A stretch of DNA of 64,000 bases from Lysinibacillus_B sp031181585 (GTDB lineage: Bacteria; Bacillota; Bacilli; Bacillales_A; Planococcaceae): NCBI RefSeq assembly GCF_047301505.1, contig NZ_CP154840.1:3162001-3226000 (forward strand), written 5' to 3'. The notes below the pieces were generated by a model. That model ran no database searches. It worked only from the letters and a program-made list of their open reading frames with translations, and was not told the origin of the DNA. Below, piece after piece: positions 51,977-60,387 of this stretch; position 1 is the stretch's first letter, and the number at the start of each line of letters is the position of its first letter. The position numbers and the translations under genes were made by a program.

Positions 51977-53843
51977 ATAATTGCATCTGCATTGTTTCAT
52001 CGAACATACAAACTTGGTTTTTTCCATTATTTTTTGCATTGTATAAGGCAGTATCTGCATATAAGAAAACAGATTGGAAGTCCGGTCTTGCAGCCTTATT
52101 CCACGTAATTAAACCAGCAGAAATAGTAACGTGAGGATTTGTCGATTCCGGAATAGCTCCTACGATTTGCTGTGCCATATAGAGGGCTTCATGATTTAAA
52201 ATATTCGGTACATATACCGACAATTCCTCACCGCCCCACCTTGCACAAATCCCTCGTGTACCAATCATCTTCTTAAGCTGTGTTCCAATTTGAACCAGCA
52301 CCTCATCACCAACTTGATGTCCATACGTATCATTTACACGCTTGAAGTTGTCTATATCAATCAGCATAAACATACCTGAGTCATCATTTATTAATGATTT
52401 TTCTACAAAAGTATCTAAATAACTGCGAGCGAATAAGTTGGTTAAATGATCGCGGTCTACCATATCCTGCAATTGATTACGCAATATCGAATTAGAAATA
52501 GCCAATGAAGAATGGTGAATGAGCGATTGCATCAGTTTAAAGCTATCAAAAGAGAAAAAATAAGGATCCCGATGGAGGACAATGCTAAACCCAGTGATAC
52601 GCTCCTCCATAATGAGAGGGATAGCCATGATGGACTTATATTTTACATTCTCAGCGATCAGTCGGCTAAAATCCGCTATAAACAGAGGGTCCTGTGTATT
52701 TTCAAAATGTTTTTGTACATAATCGATATACACTTGTCCTTGAGGGGCAGAAAAAAGTGGTGTACTCGCTTCCGTTATCTCCAGACCTTTTTCATCCTTA
52801 AACAAGAAACAAATTTCCATCGGCTGGAATGACTTCATCAGCTGCTTTTGCAAAAATAGCAGCATTTCCTGAATGTCCAATTTCATATTCAAACGATGTG
52901 ATGTTTCATTAATAAGCTGTAAATCACTGATTAACCGGTGAGACTGATGGTAGAGCTTCGCATTTTCCAGTGCATTGCCGGATGCCTGTGCAAGCATACG
53001 AATGAAATCCTTCTGAGCTAATGAAAAGTCATAGGTTGTTGGTGCGCTGACTTGAAGGATTCCGTAAATGGCCTGTCTCCCCTTAATAGGCGCATTTAAT
53101 AATCGACATCCTAAATCTGTAGCCAGTTCCGTAGTCACTTCCCCTGACACAAAAGCTTCAATTGTAGAAGGACGCTCTGATAAGTAATCGAAAGGTTTAA
53201 TATTAATGGTTGTTTGCCGGTCCTGATCATTTGATAAAATCAGTTCGACTCCTAAATCCGGGAAATTATCTTTGATCGTAACAAGAACATTTTGCAGTAT
53301 TTTATCGATATCCATCGTTGAATGAAATAGATCAGTCATATTATATAGCTTACGGTACTGATTTTCTTTTAAGCGAATATCGATCGCTTCCTTTGTAATA
53401 GCCGTTAGCCCCGCAAAAACATTCACTAAATCTTCAGTAAATTCATCATTTACAAAAGATCTCCACTTTTCCGTTGCTTTAAATAATAAAATTCCATAAG
53501 GCGGCTTTTTGTCTACTTTCAACAGCATCATATGCGACATTTCGCCATAACGCTTTTGCTCATGTAGGAAGTACGGTAGCTCCGTTACTTTCTTGGAAGC
53601 AAAGTAAGTATCAAATAGTGCCCATGGAATACCTGCATCTTTTGCTGTATCAATCGTCAATGGCTTTAGCATCTCAGCTTCATATACTAAAACGCAGCAT
53701 TGATGAATATTGAAGTGTCGATGCAATATTGCTGAAAGCACCTCAAAATATTGATCAAGCATCATACACTTATCCATCGAATTAACGTAAAGGCTCAATA
53801 TATCAGATTTAATATTCGTTATCATCTGTTGATGTTCATTCAT
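51975..53843 (-). CDS. GAF-GGDEF sensor diguanylate cyclase (YtrP-like)
   Basis: 622 residues: GAF-like sensory regions about 1-150, 165-310 and 315-450, then a GGDEF domain (DRDHLTNLFARSYLD; DIDNFKRVNDTYGHQVGDEVL; active site RWGGEELSVYVPN). The active-site motif is GGEEL instead of GGEEF; this variant occurs in active cyclases, so activity is possible but untested. No EAL domain. No membrane helix, so it is cytosolic. Same place as B. subtilis ytrP. Confidence 0.85.
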   Translation of the reverse strand: MNEHQQMITNIKSDILSLYVNSMDKCMMLDQYFEVLSAILHRHFNIHQCCVLVYEAEMLKPLTIDTAKDAGIPWALFDTYFASKKVTELPYFLHEQKRYGEMSHMMLLKVDKKPPYGILLFKATEKWRSFVNDEFTEDLVNVFAGLTAITKEAIDIRLKENQYRKLYNMTDLFHSTMDIDKILQNVLVTIKDNFPDLGVELILSNDQDRQTTINIKPFDYLSERPSTIEAFVSGEVTTELATDLGCRLLNAPIKGRQAIYGILQVSAPTTYDFSLAQKDFIRMLAQASGNALENAKLYHQSHRLISDLQLINETSHRLNMKLDIQEMLLFLQKQLMKSFQPMEICFLFKDEKGLEITEASTPLFSAPQGQVYIDYVQKHFENTQDPLFIADFSRLIAENVKYKSIMAIPLIMEERITGFSIVLHRDPYFFSFDSFKLMQSLIHHSSLAISNSILRNQLQDMVDRDHLTNLFARSYLDTFVEKSLINDDSGMFMLIDIDNFKRVNDTYGHQVGDEVLVQIGTQLKKMIGTRGICARWGGEELSVYVPNILNHEALYMAQQIVGAIPESTNPHVTISAGLITWNKAARPDFQSVFLYADTALYNAKNNGKNQVCMFDETMQMQL

Positions 53844-54046
53844 TAAATCACCTTTTCTTTCAACTTAACGAATCAATACTATTAACTTATACCTAAGTAT
53901 ACACCGATTATGTCTATTTGACTATGAAATTTATGGATTTTTTTTCTAAAAAGGACTTGTGAAGCTTGAAAATCGAATAATTTCAATGGTCCTACCTTCT
54001 TTTCTTCCAGTGATTCCCTTTATAAGGTAAGAAACTCACTTCTTTC

Positions 54047-54075
54047 TTGACGCCTTCTCTAAAAAAAGATACAAT
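54047..54075 (+). promoter_or_regulatory. Sigma-A promoter of rpsD
   Basis: TTGACG (54047-54052), 17-nt spacer, TACAAT (54070-54075). Predicted start near 54082, giving a leader of about 190 nt. Confidence 0.75.
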
Positions 54076-54081
54076 AGCCTC

Positions 54082-54271
54082 TGTGTAAAATAAACGCAGC
54101 AGTTGTACAACCTTGTTTTGTATTTTATTCCTCCAAAAGTTGGATGGTGTATAAGTAACCTTATCGGCTGCTAAGGCGAACATACGTGAAAATAAAATGC
54201 AGATGAGTTTCGGGTATAACTGGTTTTTGTTTTATACAACAAAAAAACCAAATTTGAAGGAGGAGACTAGA
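54082..54271 (+). promoter_or_regulatory. Candidate S4 autoregulatory leader of rpsD
   Basis: Long untranslated leader. It can fold a stem ccttat..ctaagg around 54160-54175 and a hairpin ggtttttgtt/aacaaaaaaacc (54221-54254) just ahead of the GAAGGAGG site. In B. subtilis rpsD is repressed by S4 binding its own leader (established for B. subtilis). The match here is by position and size, not by a verified consensus. Confidence 0.45.
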
Positions 54272-54874
54272 ATGTCTCGTTATACAGGTCCATCTTGGAA
54301 ACTTTCTCGTCGTCTTGGTATTTCTCTAAGCGGCACAGGTAAAGAATTAGAAAAACGCCCTTACGCACCAGGTCAACACGGCCCGAACCAACGCAAAAAA
54401 TTATCAGAGTACGGTCTACAATTACAAGAGAAGCAAAAGCTTCGTCACATGTATGGTATGACTGAGCGTCAATTCAAAAACCTTTACAACAAAGCTGGTA
54501 AATTACAAGGTCTACACGGTGAAAACTTCATGATCCTTCTTGAAACTCGCCTTGACAACCTAGTTTACCGTTTAGGTTTAGCTCGCACTCGTCGTGCTGC
54601 TCGTCAATTAGTTAACCACGGCCACGTAATGGTTGATGGCAAACGCGTTAACATTCCATCTTACTCAGTGAAACCAGGTCAAACGATTTCTCTTCGTGAA
54701 AAATCTCAAAACCTTTCTGTTGTAGGTGAAGCAATCGAAGTAAACAACTTCGTACCAGAATACCTTTCATTTGATGCAGACAACAAAGTAGGTACTTTCG
54801 TACGTCTGCCAGAGCGTTCTGAATTATCAGCTGAAATCAGCGAACAATTAATCGTAGAGTTCTACTCTCGTTAA
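54272..54874 (+). CDS. rpsD: 30S ribosomal protein S4
   Basis: 200 residues from ATG 54272 (MSRYTGPSWKLSRRLGIS), with GAAGGAGG 8 nt upstream; the open frame extends upstream to 54197 but lacks homology. S4 RNA-binding domain around RLDNLVYRLGLARTRRAARQLVNHGHV. No CxxC zinc motif near the N-terminus, so the zinc-free form. Codon use is strongly biased, as expected for a ribosomal gene. Confidence 0.97.
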   Translation: MSRYTGPSWKLSRRLGISLSGTGKELEKRPYAPGQHGPNQRKKLSEYGLQLQEKQKLRHMYGMTERQFKNLYNKAGKLQGLHGENFMILLETRLDNLVYRLGLARTRRAARQLVNHGHVMVDGKRVNIPSYSVKPGQTISLREKSQNLSVVGEAIEVNNFVPEYLSFDADNKVGTFVRLPERSELSAEISEQLIVEFYSR

Positions 54875-54893
54875 TCGTTACGGGATTCCAAAC

Positions 54894-54936
54894 AAAAACC
54901 TCCAAGCTATTGCTCTCAATAGCTTGGAGGTTTTTT
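54894..54936 (+). terminator. Terminator of rpsD
   Basis: Eighteen-bp stem aaaaacctccaagctatt/aatagcttggaggttttt with a 7-nt loop and T-run, 20 nt past the stop. Confidence 0.92.
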
Positions 54937-54994
54937 ATTATATTCAGGTAGTCAGTGTCATTCAATAGTTAAATATCCATTTTACTAACAGGTA

Positions 54995-55801
54995 TTAATT
55001 TTCTCGGTCCTTCGCTTCTTTTATCTGACTAAAAAATTTTGCTCTTTCTGCCGCTACCCAATCTTCTAAATTATCGTTATTCCTTTGTACTAAGCGGTTC
55101 ACCAAAACATCATGCCATATATAATCTTCTAGTAAATAAATATGAGCAGCATCATCTGTGTAAAAAGCTGACGGCTCTGCATCCAGTGAAGCACCATAAA
55201 CCATTTCCTCCCCATCTACCGATAAAATAAACCATTGTTTCGAATTTTTATTCTCAGTGAAATAGGTTAAACGATGCTGATCGAGTGTTTCTAATGGGGC
55301 TTTCACATGTAATGTCATACCTTGAATTCGGACATCTTGTGCTGCTTGTTCAATATCTTCACGCAACAATTCATACATCGAGTCCCACATGGAAAGTACG
55401 ATACGTTTCTTTGCTTTTTTCAATAATTTACGACAATAACTTACTATCATCTCTTCATTTTTTAATACTAGCAATTTTTTTTCTACTTGCTTTTGCTGCT
55501 GTTCTAACTTTGTCAGTTCAGCAGTAAGGAAAGACATATTTTGCTGCCATGAATCTGTTGTTTTCTGTAAAAAAATATCGATTGGAATTGGACGATATGT
55601 AATTTGATTTGCTACCTCTTCTTTCATCACAAGCCCTTTTTCAGCTAGAGAGTCCAATGTATCATATATACGTGCACGCGGAACTCCAGAATGTTTACTG
55701 ACTTGATAAGCTGTGGCATGTTGTTGTTGTACAAGGGCGATGTATGCCTTTGATTCATATTCTGTATAACCTAGCTTCTTTAATTGCATGATAATTTCCA
55801 T
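54995..55801 (-). CDS. TrmB-family transcriptional regulator
   Basis: 268 residues from ATG 55801 (AGGAAG 8 nt upstream). N-terminal winged helix (YTEYESKAYIALVQQ; ATAYQVSKHSGVPRARIYDTLDSL) followed by a coiled coil and a PLD-like C-terminal regulatory domain, as in TrmB. Divergent from the TauE/SafE gene over a 77-bp spacer with an imperfect palindrome, so it probably controls that exporter and itself (inference). TrmB proteins usually sense sugars or small metabolites. Confidence 0.82.
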   Translation of the reverse strand: MEIIMQLKKLGYTEYESKAYIALVQQQHATAYQVSKHSGVPRARIYDTLDSLAEKGLVMKEEVANQITYRPIPIDIFLQKTTDSWQQNMSFLTAELTKLEQQQKQVEKKLLVLKNEEMIVSYCRKLLKKAKKRIVLSMWDSMYELLREDIEQAAQDVRIQGMTLHVKAPLETLDQHRLTYFTENKNSKQWFILSVDGEEMVYGASLDAEPSAFYTDDAAHIYLLEDYIWHDVLVNRLVQRNNDNLEDWVAAERAKFFSQIKEAKDREN

Positions 55802-55840
55802 CAATTTCACTTCCTGTTCTTTACATGATATGGTTTTATA

Positions 55841-55860
55841 GTTACTATTATAGTAGTAAC
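55841..55860. promoter_or_regulatory. Imperfect palindrome, candidate TrmB-family operator
   Basis: gttactattatagtagtaac in the spacer between the divergent TrmB-family and TauE genes. The outer seven bases on each side are inverted repeats. It overlaps possible -10 sequences for the TauE gene. Confidence 0.5.
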
Positions 55861-55878
55861 CAAGAAAGAAGGATAGCT

Positions 55879-56649
55879 ATGCCGTTTGAATTAGACCCTC
55901 AAATTATTTTTGTTTTAATTTTATTTGGTTTTTTAGCCGCATTTATTGATTCTGTAGTAGGAGGAGGAGGGTTAATCTCGCTGCCAGCTCTTCTATTTAC
56001 AGGCCTTAGCCCGACAGCTGCTGTAGCTACCAACAAACTTGCCGGTACTTTCGGTTCCTTAACATCAACGATTTCCTTTTATCGTTCCGGCACAATTGAT
56101 TTAAAGCAAATCGGTAAATTTTTCCCCCTTACATTCATAGGAGCTATGGTAGGCGCTTGGGTTGTTACATTAATAGATCCTGCTATATTAAAACCCCTTA
56201 TGCTTGTCATGCTCGCTGCTGTATTACTTTATACATTATATAAAAAAGATTGGGGAAGCATTTCAACCGTCACAAAATTAACACCTGCTAAGCTCACTCT
56301 ATTTATTCTAATTATTTTTATGATCGGATTTTATGATGGATTTTTAGGTCCAGGCACCGGCTCATTTTTAATTTTTGCCTTTTTATTATTCGGCTTTGAT
56401 TTCTTAAAAGCTGCTGGAAATGCCAAATTACTCAACTTTGGAAGTAATATTGCTGCATTACTGATGTTTATTTATTTAGGACAGGTCCAATTTGCTTATG
56501 GCTTAATAATGGGGGTCGCACAAATTGCCGGCGCCGTTGTCGGTTCACAATTTGCTATAAGAAAAGGAAGCGGGTTCGTCCGGAAATTGTTTATCATCGT
56601 CACTCTCGTCTTGCTTTGTAAAAATACATATGATTATTTCATCCAGTAA
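55879..56649 (+). CDS. TauE/SafE family anion permease
   Basis: 256 residues from ATG 55879 (GAAGGAT upstream; the frame is open to 55825). Eight hydrophobic segments and the two repeated family motifs: AAFIDSVVGGGGLISLPALL, TAAVATNKLAGTFGS in the N-half and GFYDGFLGPGTGSFLIF, AAGNAKLLNFGSN in the C-half. Members export sulfite, sulfoacetate or organic anions; the substrate here is unknown. Divergent from the TrmB-family regulator. Confidence 0.85.
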   Translation: MPFELDPQIIFVLILFGFLAAFIDSVVGGGGLISLPALLFTGLSPTAAVATNKLAGTFGSLTSTISFYRSGTIDLKQIGKFFPLTFIGAMVGAWVVTLIDPAILKPLMLVMLAAVLLYTLYKKDWGSISTVTKLTPAKLTLFILIIFMIGFYDGFLGPGTGSFLIFAFLLFGFDFLKAAGNAKLLNFGSNIAALLMFIYLGQVQFAYGLIMGVAQIAGAVVGSQFAIRKGSGFVRKLFIIVTLVLLCKNTYDYFIQ

Positions 56650-56719
56650 GTAACAAGCCCTGTAATTTATAAGCTGAACATTGCACACTTTAATAAATAT
56701 CTCCATATTTAAAACAGCC

Positions 56720-56768
56720 AAAAATCCCCATCAGCCTTACCATCAATATGGCAAGATGAGGATTTTTT
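56720..56768. terminator. Bidirectional terminator between TauE and the second lysis cassette
   Basis: Imperfect stem aaaaatcc..catc / gatg..ggattttt with internal pairs cctt.ccat/atgg.aag, A/T tracts on both ends. Confidence 0.75.
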
Positions 56769-56790
56769 GTTTTTCACTAAAGACACTTTG

Positions 56791-57627
56791 TTATACTTTT
56801 CGGTTTACATAAGCAGCCAGGAGACTATTAATCTCCCCATCTGTCATTGTATTGATGTTACCAGAATGGTCAATTTTGAAAACTCCCTGTTCATAAGCCC
56901 TTTTAAATAAAGCAGCAAGTTCAGCCTTACCTGTCACAGTAAGCGTATTTGAATCTCTTGCGCTGCGCCGCTGTTCAATTGTTAAGAACAAGCCGAATAA
57001 GCGATCTCCTGTCATTAAGTTATTTTGAAAATCCTTCAAATGAGAATCTTGGATTATCCCTTCTGTTACAGCCTGTGCCAAGTAAGTTTCCGCGCTTTCC
57101 CGTAATGTTGAAGATCCTGGATTAAATAGGGCTCCTTTGTCCATTAGTCCTTCCTCCTCCGTATTGTCCTCTACTATCAGCTGCACTCTCAATTTACTGT
57201 TAGATGGCACAATTACCTGCCCCTCTAATTTATATCCATTTGGTATCGTCCATGTATTTTTCACTTCAAAATGGGGGCGGTCAATATTATTTTCCCAGTC
57301 CCCTCCCCATGTAATGCCTAATTTTCGTGCAATGGCACCTACCCTACTTAGCAGCGCTGCGTCATATAGGTCAGCCGGGCTGCTGCATGCTATATCCCAT
57401 GCCAACCGGCTTGTATGGCGGCTTGCTTTGGTCCAGGTTACAATTGGTCCACTTCGTGTTCTTCCTTGCTCATACAAATAGTTTTGGCGTGCCTGCGGTC
57501 TATAGGTCTCCGTTACGAAAATATTTTGAATACCTGCCTTATAGCATTCCTGGAATAGCAGGCGGCAAGCTTGCTGCGCTACAGGAAGCAGCTCAGACAG
57601 GTCTCTAATAGTTTGGGTTACACTCAT
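56791..57627 (-). CDS. Second M15-type endolysin, outside the island
   Basis: 278 residues. Peptidase domain and linker closely resemble the prophage endolysin at 43447 (shared QACRLLFQEC, SRHTSRLAWDIA, KLGITWGG, PHFE and the linker VPSNSKLRVQLIV), with the zinc residues intact. The C-terminal region is different: no SPOR repeat, instead a helical domain ending EINSLLAAYVNRKV. No signal peptide. Start overlaps the holin stop by 4 bp. No other phage gene is adjacent. Confidence 0.88.
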   Translation of the reverse strand: MSVTQTIRDLSELLPVAQQACRLLFQECYKAGIQNIFVTETYRPQARQNYLYEQGRTRSGPIVTWTKASRHTSRLAWDIACSSPADLYDAALLSRVGAIARKLGITWGGDWENNIDRPHFEVKNTWTIPNGYKLEGQVIVPSNSKLRVQLIVEDNTEEEGLMDKGALFNPGSSTLRESAETYLAQAVTEGIIQDSHLKDFQNNLMTGDRLFGLFLTIEQRRSARDSNTLTVTGKAELAALFKRAYEQGVFKIDHSGNINTMTDGEINSLLAAYVNRKV

Positions 57628-57905
57628 TGAAGATCACCCTTTGGTCTGTCATATTGCATAACTTCCTCACTATCACCGACTCCTTTAGTAGTGGGATCAA
57701 TTAAAAAGCTGGCCACAGACATAATAACCGTAACAAGCAAGTAAGGATTTAGAACTGCTTCTTTTGCTACTTCTAGTACTTTTACCCAAGATGTCAGTTC
57801 TTCATTATTAATACCAAAATATACTGCGATCGGTGTGAAAATAGACATAAATAACGCAATATAGAAATAAGGATTTTTCAATCTCAGTTGCCAGTTCATT
57901 CTCAT
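57624..57905 (-). CDS. Second phi LC3-type holin
   Basis: 93 residues starting MRMNWQLRLKNPYFY, two helices and the C-terminal signature DPTTKGVGDSEEVMQYDRP. Homologous to the holin at 44196 and in the same order with its endolysin. GAGGGAAG precedes the ATG. Together they form an isolated lysis pair in the rpsD-tyrS region. Confidence 0.88.
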   Translation of the reverse strand: MRMNWQLRLKNPYFYIALFMSIFTPIAVYFGINNEELTSWVKVLEVAKEAVLNPYLLVTVIMSVASFLIDPTTKGVGDSEEVMQYDRPKGDLQ

Positions 57906-58425
57906 ATTCTTCCCTCACTTTTTCATAAACTTTATTTTTAACCTCCAGAGTCTATTAAAAAGGAATATTTATCGTTCTAACGCTCACTTACATGTAGGTG
58001 AGCATATACCTATCTTATGCATGAACATCTCTATGTCACTGGTTAAATGTCTATTTCACTCTTTATCCCTTTCTTTCAAATATTCCTTTATTTCATTGCC
58101 TGCTAGAAGGAACTGATCTTTTTACTGCTGTAAAACATAATTGAAAGATAGGCTTTATTAAAAAGAAAAATAAAGACTTTCTATACCTGTATATACAAAA
58201 ATGGATAGAAGAGATTTGAGCAACCTCTTCTATCCATTCATTTGCAGCTAAAACTGTAAACGTATCCGGCAAAATTTTTGGCTTCTTCAATAAAACCGGC
58301 ATGAAACCCCGGCAGGTGATACCATCTAAGTCCATTATGACACCAATACTCTCTGCATCTCTTTATCAGACGAGATACCATTCATTCATGCATTTTTTCT
58401 ATAGACAATGGTTGGTAAGTGAAAT
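57906..58425. other. Gap with a possible gene remnant and its terminator
   Basis: 520 bp. A minus-strand frame from about 58366 reads DAESIGVIMDLDGITCRGF, later KKPKILPDTFTVLAANEWIE, which has protein-like composition. No ribosome-binding site precedes it, and a perfect 14-bp hairpin with T-run (58195-58239) falls inside the frame. Most likely the 3' remnant of a lost gene. The rest (57906-58190) holds nothing recognisable. Confidence 0.4.
58195..58239 (-). terminator. Isolated terminator hairpin
   Basis: aatggatagaagag/ctcttctatccatt with a 12-nt loop and TTTTTG on the minus strand. No intact gene precedes it, so it marks a lost gene or an unrecognised short RNA. Confidence 0.65.
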
Positions 58426-58461
58426 AAAACAGAGCCCAGGAGGAATCCCGGGCTCTGTTTT
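58426..58461 (-). terminator. Terminator at the end of the Yip1-like gene
   Basis: Twelve-bp stem aaaacagagccc/gggctctgtttt with a 12-nt loop; it includes the stop codon and is followed by T-rich DNA on the minus strand. Confidence 0.85.
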
Positions 58462-59086
58462 ATAGTAAAAATACTATCGCAGCTCCACCGATAATACCAC
58501 TAACAAGACTGGCAAGAAGGAATGTGAAGAATGCTCTCCACTTCGAAAAGCCATGTGTCTCTGAGATGGCAATAATCGTCAACACGAAAGTCCATATAGT
58601 CGCTAGTAATATAATAAACAGTCCGACATAGGATAAAACAGCCTCTCCTAACGTTCCTGTCCCACCCTCAATGATAAAGAAAGTAGAAGGTGATAGCTGC
58701 ATCCAGAAAAGCATGATTGGTAAAATCCAAATATATGGAATGATCGTTAGACACATTGCCTGAAACAAAGATTTAAATGTCCCATTCCCTTTTAGTACAG
58801 AGCCAACCGCTGAAAGCAAAAACGCTACAATCAAATTTGTGATCATAAAGTACAAGATCCCAGTAATGAAGGAAGAATACACCATCTCCCAAAGTGCAAA
58901 TTCCGGCTGATATGGTGTACCTGCTAAGGAAGTAAGTCCACTAGCAAAGCCTCCAATAGCTCCCACATAGAGTGCATAAGAAAAACTCTTATGATTGAGC
59001 GTATAGCGAATTGTTTCACGCGGATTTGTCACAATCGATAGAATTGGCAGACGGTCTTCGGTTGATAGATGTTGTTGAGCAGTCAA
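58460..59086 (-). CDS. Yip1-family-like membrane protein (TTG start)
   Basis: 208 residues. The TTG at 59086 (MTAQQHLSTEDRLP) is preceded by AGGAGG with a 7-nt spacer; an upstream ATG at 59158 would extend into unsupported sequence. Five hydrophobic segments, with Yip1-like features (LSIVTNPRETIRYTL before TM1, and a polytopic C-terminal half). Function unknown. 74 bp downstream of the PstS-like gene, same direction. Confidence 0.68.
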   Translation of the reverse strand: MTAQQHLSTEDRLPILSIVTNPRETIRYTLNHKSFSYALYVGAIGGFASGLTSLAGTPYQPEFALWEMVYSSFITGILYFMITNLIVAFLLSAVGSVLKGNGTFKSLFQAMCLTIIPYIWILPIMLFWMQLSPSTFFIIEGGTGTLGEAVLSYVGLFIILLATIWTFVLTIIAISETHGFSKWRAFFTFLLASLVSGIIGGAAIVFLL

Positions 59087-59160
59087 AATTTGTCCTCCTA
59101 AAGCTATGTATGAAACTATTATACTAATAATTTCTCTTCTGCGTAAACGTTCACGCACTT

Positions 59161-60309
59161 TTACTCCTTTACTGATACATAGCCTGCTTTTTCAACAAGC
59201 GCTTGCCCTTGTGGTGACAAAATCCAGTCTAGTAGCTTCTGGACGTTTGGATTGTCTGTACCAGCCGTAACCGCATAAAACTCTGAAGCAATAGGATATG
59301 TCCCATTCCGGATATTCTCCGTTGAAGGAACAATTCCATCAATCGGCAGAAGCTTAATCTCCTTATTCTTTACCATCTCTGTAGAGTAATAGCGGAAGGT
59401 ATAGCCAATGGCATTTTTATAATTTTTATATTCCGCTACTTCACTAATGATGCCGCCCATGCCAGATACAACATCCTCCGTCGGTGCCTCCATCAGCGGC
59501 ACATTCCCCATTAAATTTTGCAAGGCCGTCTGGGACCCGCTATCTTGTGGGCGTTGGAAGGCACGAATATCAACTCTTTCCCCTCCGACTTCTGCCCAAT
59601 TTGTCACTTTACCGGAATAAATAGCACGAATTTGTTCGATCGTTAGGCTGTCAATTGGATTTTTCTTATTCACAAAGAAGACGAATGCTTCACGGCCAAT
59701 TGGTGTCAGCTCCAATTTAATTCCTTTGCTTTCAGCCCATTTCATCTGCTGTTCTGATGGGGCAGCAGCAAAAATAATATCCGCTCTTCCATTAAATAAA
59801 TTTTCATAGGCATAAGGTGTAGTGCTTACCATCACTACCTCCTCTTCAAAATATGCTGGATTTTCCGGATAGACAGCCTGGACAAAAGCCGAATAGAGCG
59901 GATACATTGCTGTTGCACCATCTAACACCGGCAAATCCTCTTTCAAAGCCAGTGTCGCTTCTTCATCTAATATCGTCACCGTACTGCCTTCAACAAATGG
60001 TGCATATTCATGAATGTTGATGTCGGCCGCGACAGTTCCTATGTTGTCTTCGTACAGCTGCATTACAACAGGGATACCTGTTACAGATAATATCCCCAAT
60101 GCCACTATACTGGTAATCTGCTTCCTCCTCTTCGTCTTAAAGAAGCCAAAACTGATCATTGTGATGATGACGTATAGTATGGCAACTAAAGAGAAAATAA
60201 AATAGCTGTATACCGGCATGAGACCTATGAGGGCGAGTAATCCAAGCGGTACACCTATAAATAACAGCGCTACTGTCCCTAACGTGAATGCAAAAATTTT
60301 ATCTGCCAT
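59161..60309 (-). CDS. Membrane-anchored PstS-like substrate-binding protein
   Basis: 382 residues. Unlike ordinary PstS lipoproteins it lacks a lipobox and begins with three membrane helices (about 7-30, 33-57, 66-85). The extracellular domain has PstS-type ligand segments: LDGATAMYPLYSAF, IGREAFVFFVNKKNPIDSLT, DSGSQTALQNLMG and a C-terminal LDWILSPQGQALVEKAGYV. No pst permease genes are adjacent. Probably a phosphate or oxyanion sensor/binding protein; with the Yip1-like protein it may form a membrane module (inference). Confidence 0.78.
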   Translation of the reverse strand: MADKIFAFTLGTVALLFIGVPLGLLALIGLMPVYSYFIFSLVAILYVIITMISFGFFKTKRRKQITSIVALGILSVTGIPVVMQLYEDNIGTVAADINIHEYAPFVEGSTVTILDEEATLALKEDLPVLDGATAMYPLYSAFVQAVYPENPAYFEEEVVMVSTTPYAYENLFNGRADIIFAAAPSEQQMKWAESKGIKLELTPIGREAFVFFVNKKNPIDSLTIEQIRAIYSGKVTNWAEVGGERVDIRAFQRPQDSGSQTALQNLMGNVPLMEAPTEDVVSGMGGIISEVAEYKNYKNAIGYTFRYYSTEMVKNKEIKLLPIDGIVPSTENIRNGTYPIASEFYAVTAGTDNPNVQKLLDWILSPQGQALVEKAGYVSVKE

Positions 60310-60341
60310 TTTCTACCACTCCTTCTTTACCATAATAACGC

Positions 60342-60384
60342 AAAAAAGGGTGAAGGTGTTTCCTTAAAAACACCTGCACCCTTA
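60342..60384 (-). terminator. Terminator of tyrS
   Basis: Stem agggtg.aggtgttt / aaacacct.caccct with a short loop, followed by six T on the minus strand, 4 nt past the tyrS stop. Confidence 0.88.
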
Positions 60385-60387
60385 CTG

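Noticed and set aside
53992..54183. 63-codon minus-strand frame upstream of rpsD
   Set aside because: Antisense to the rpsD promoter and leader, no ribosome-binding site, no recognisable motif.
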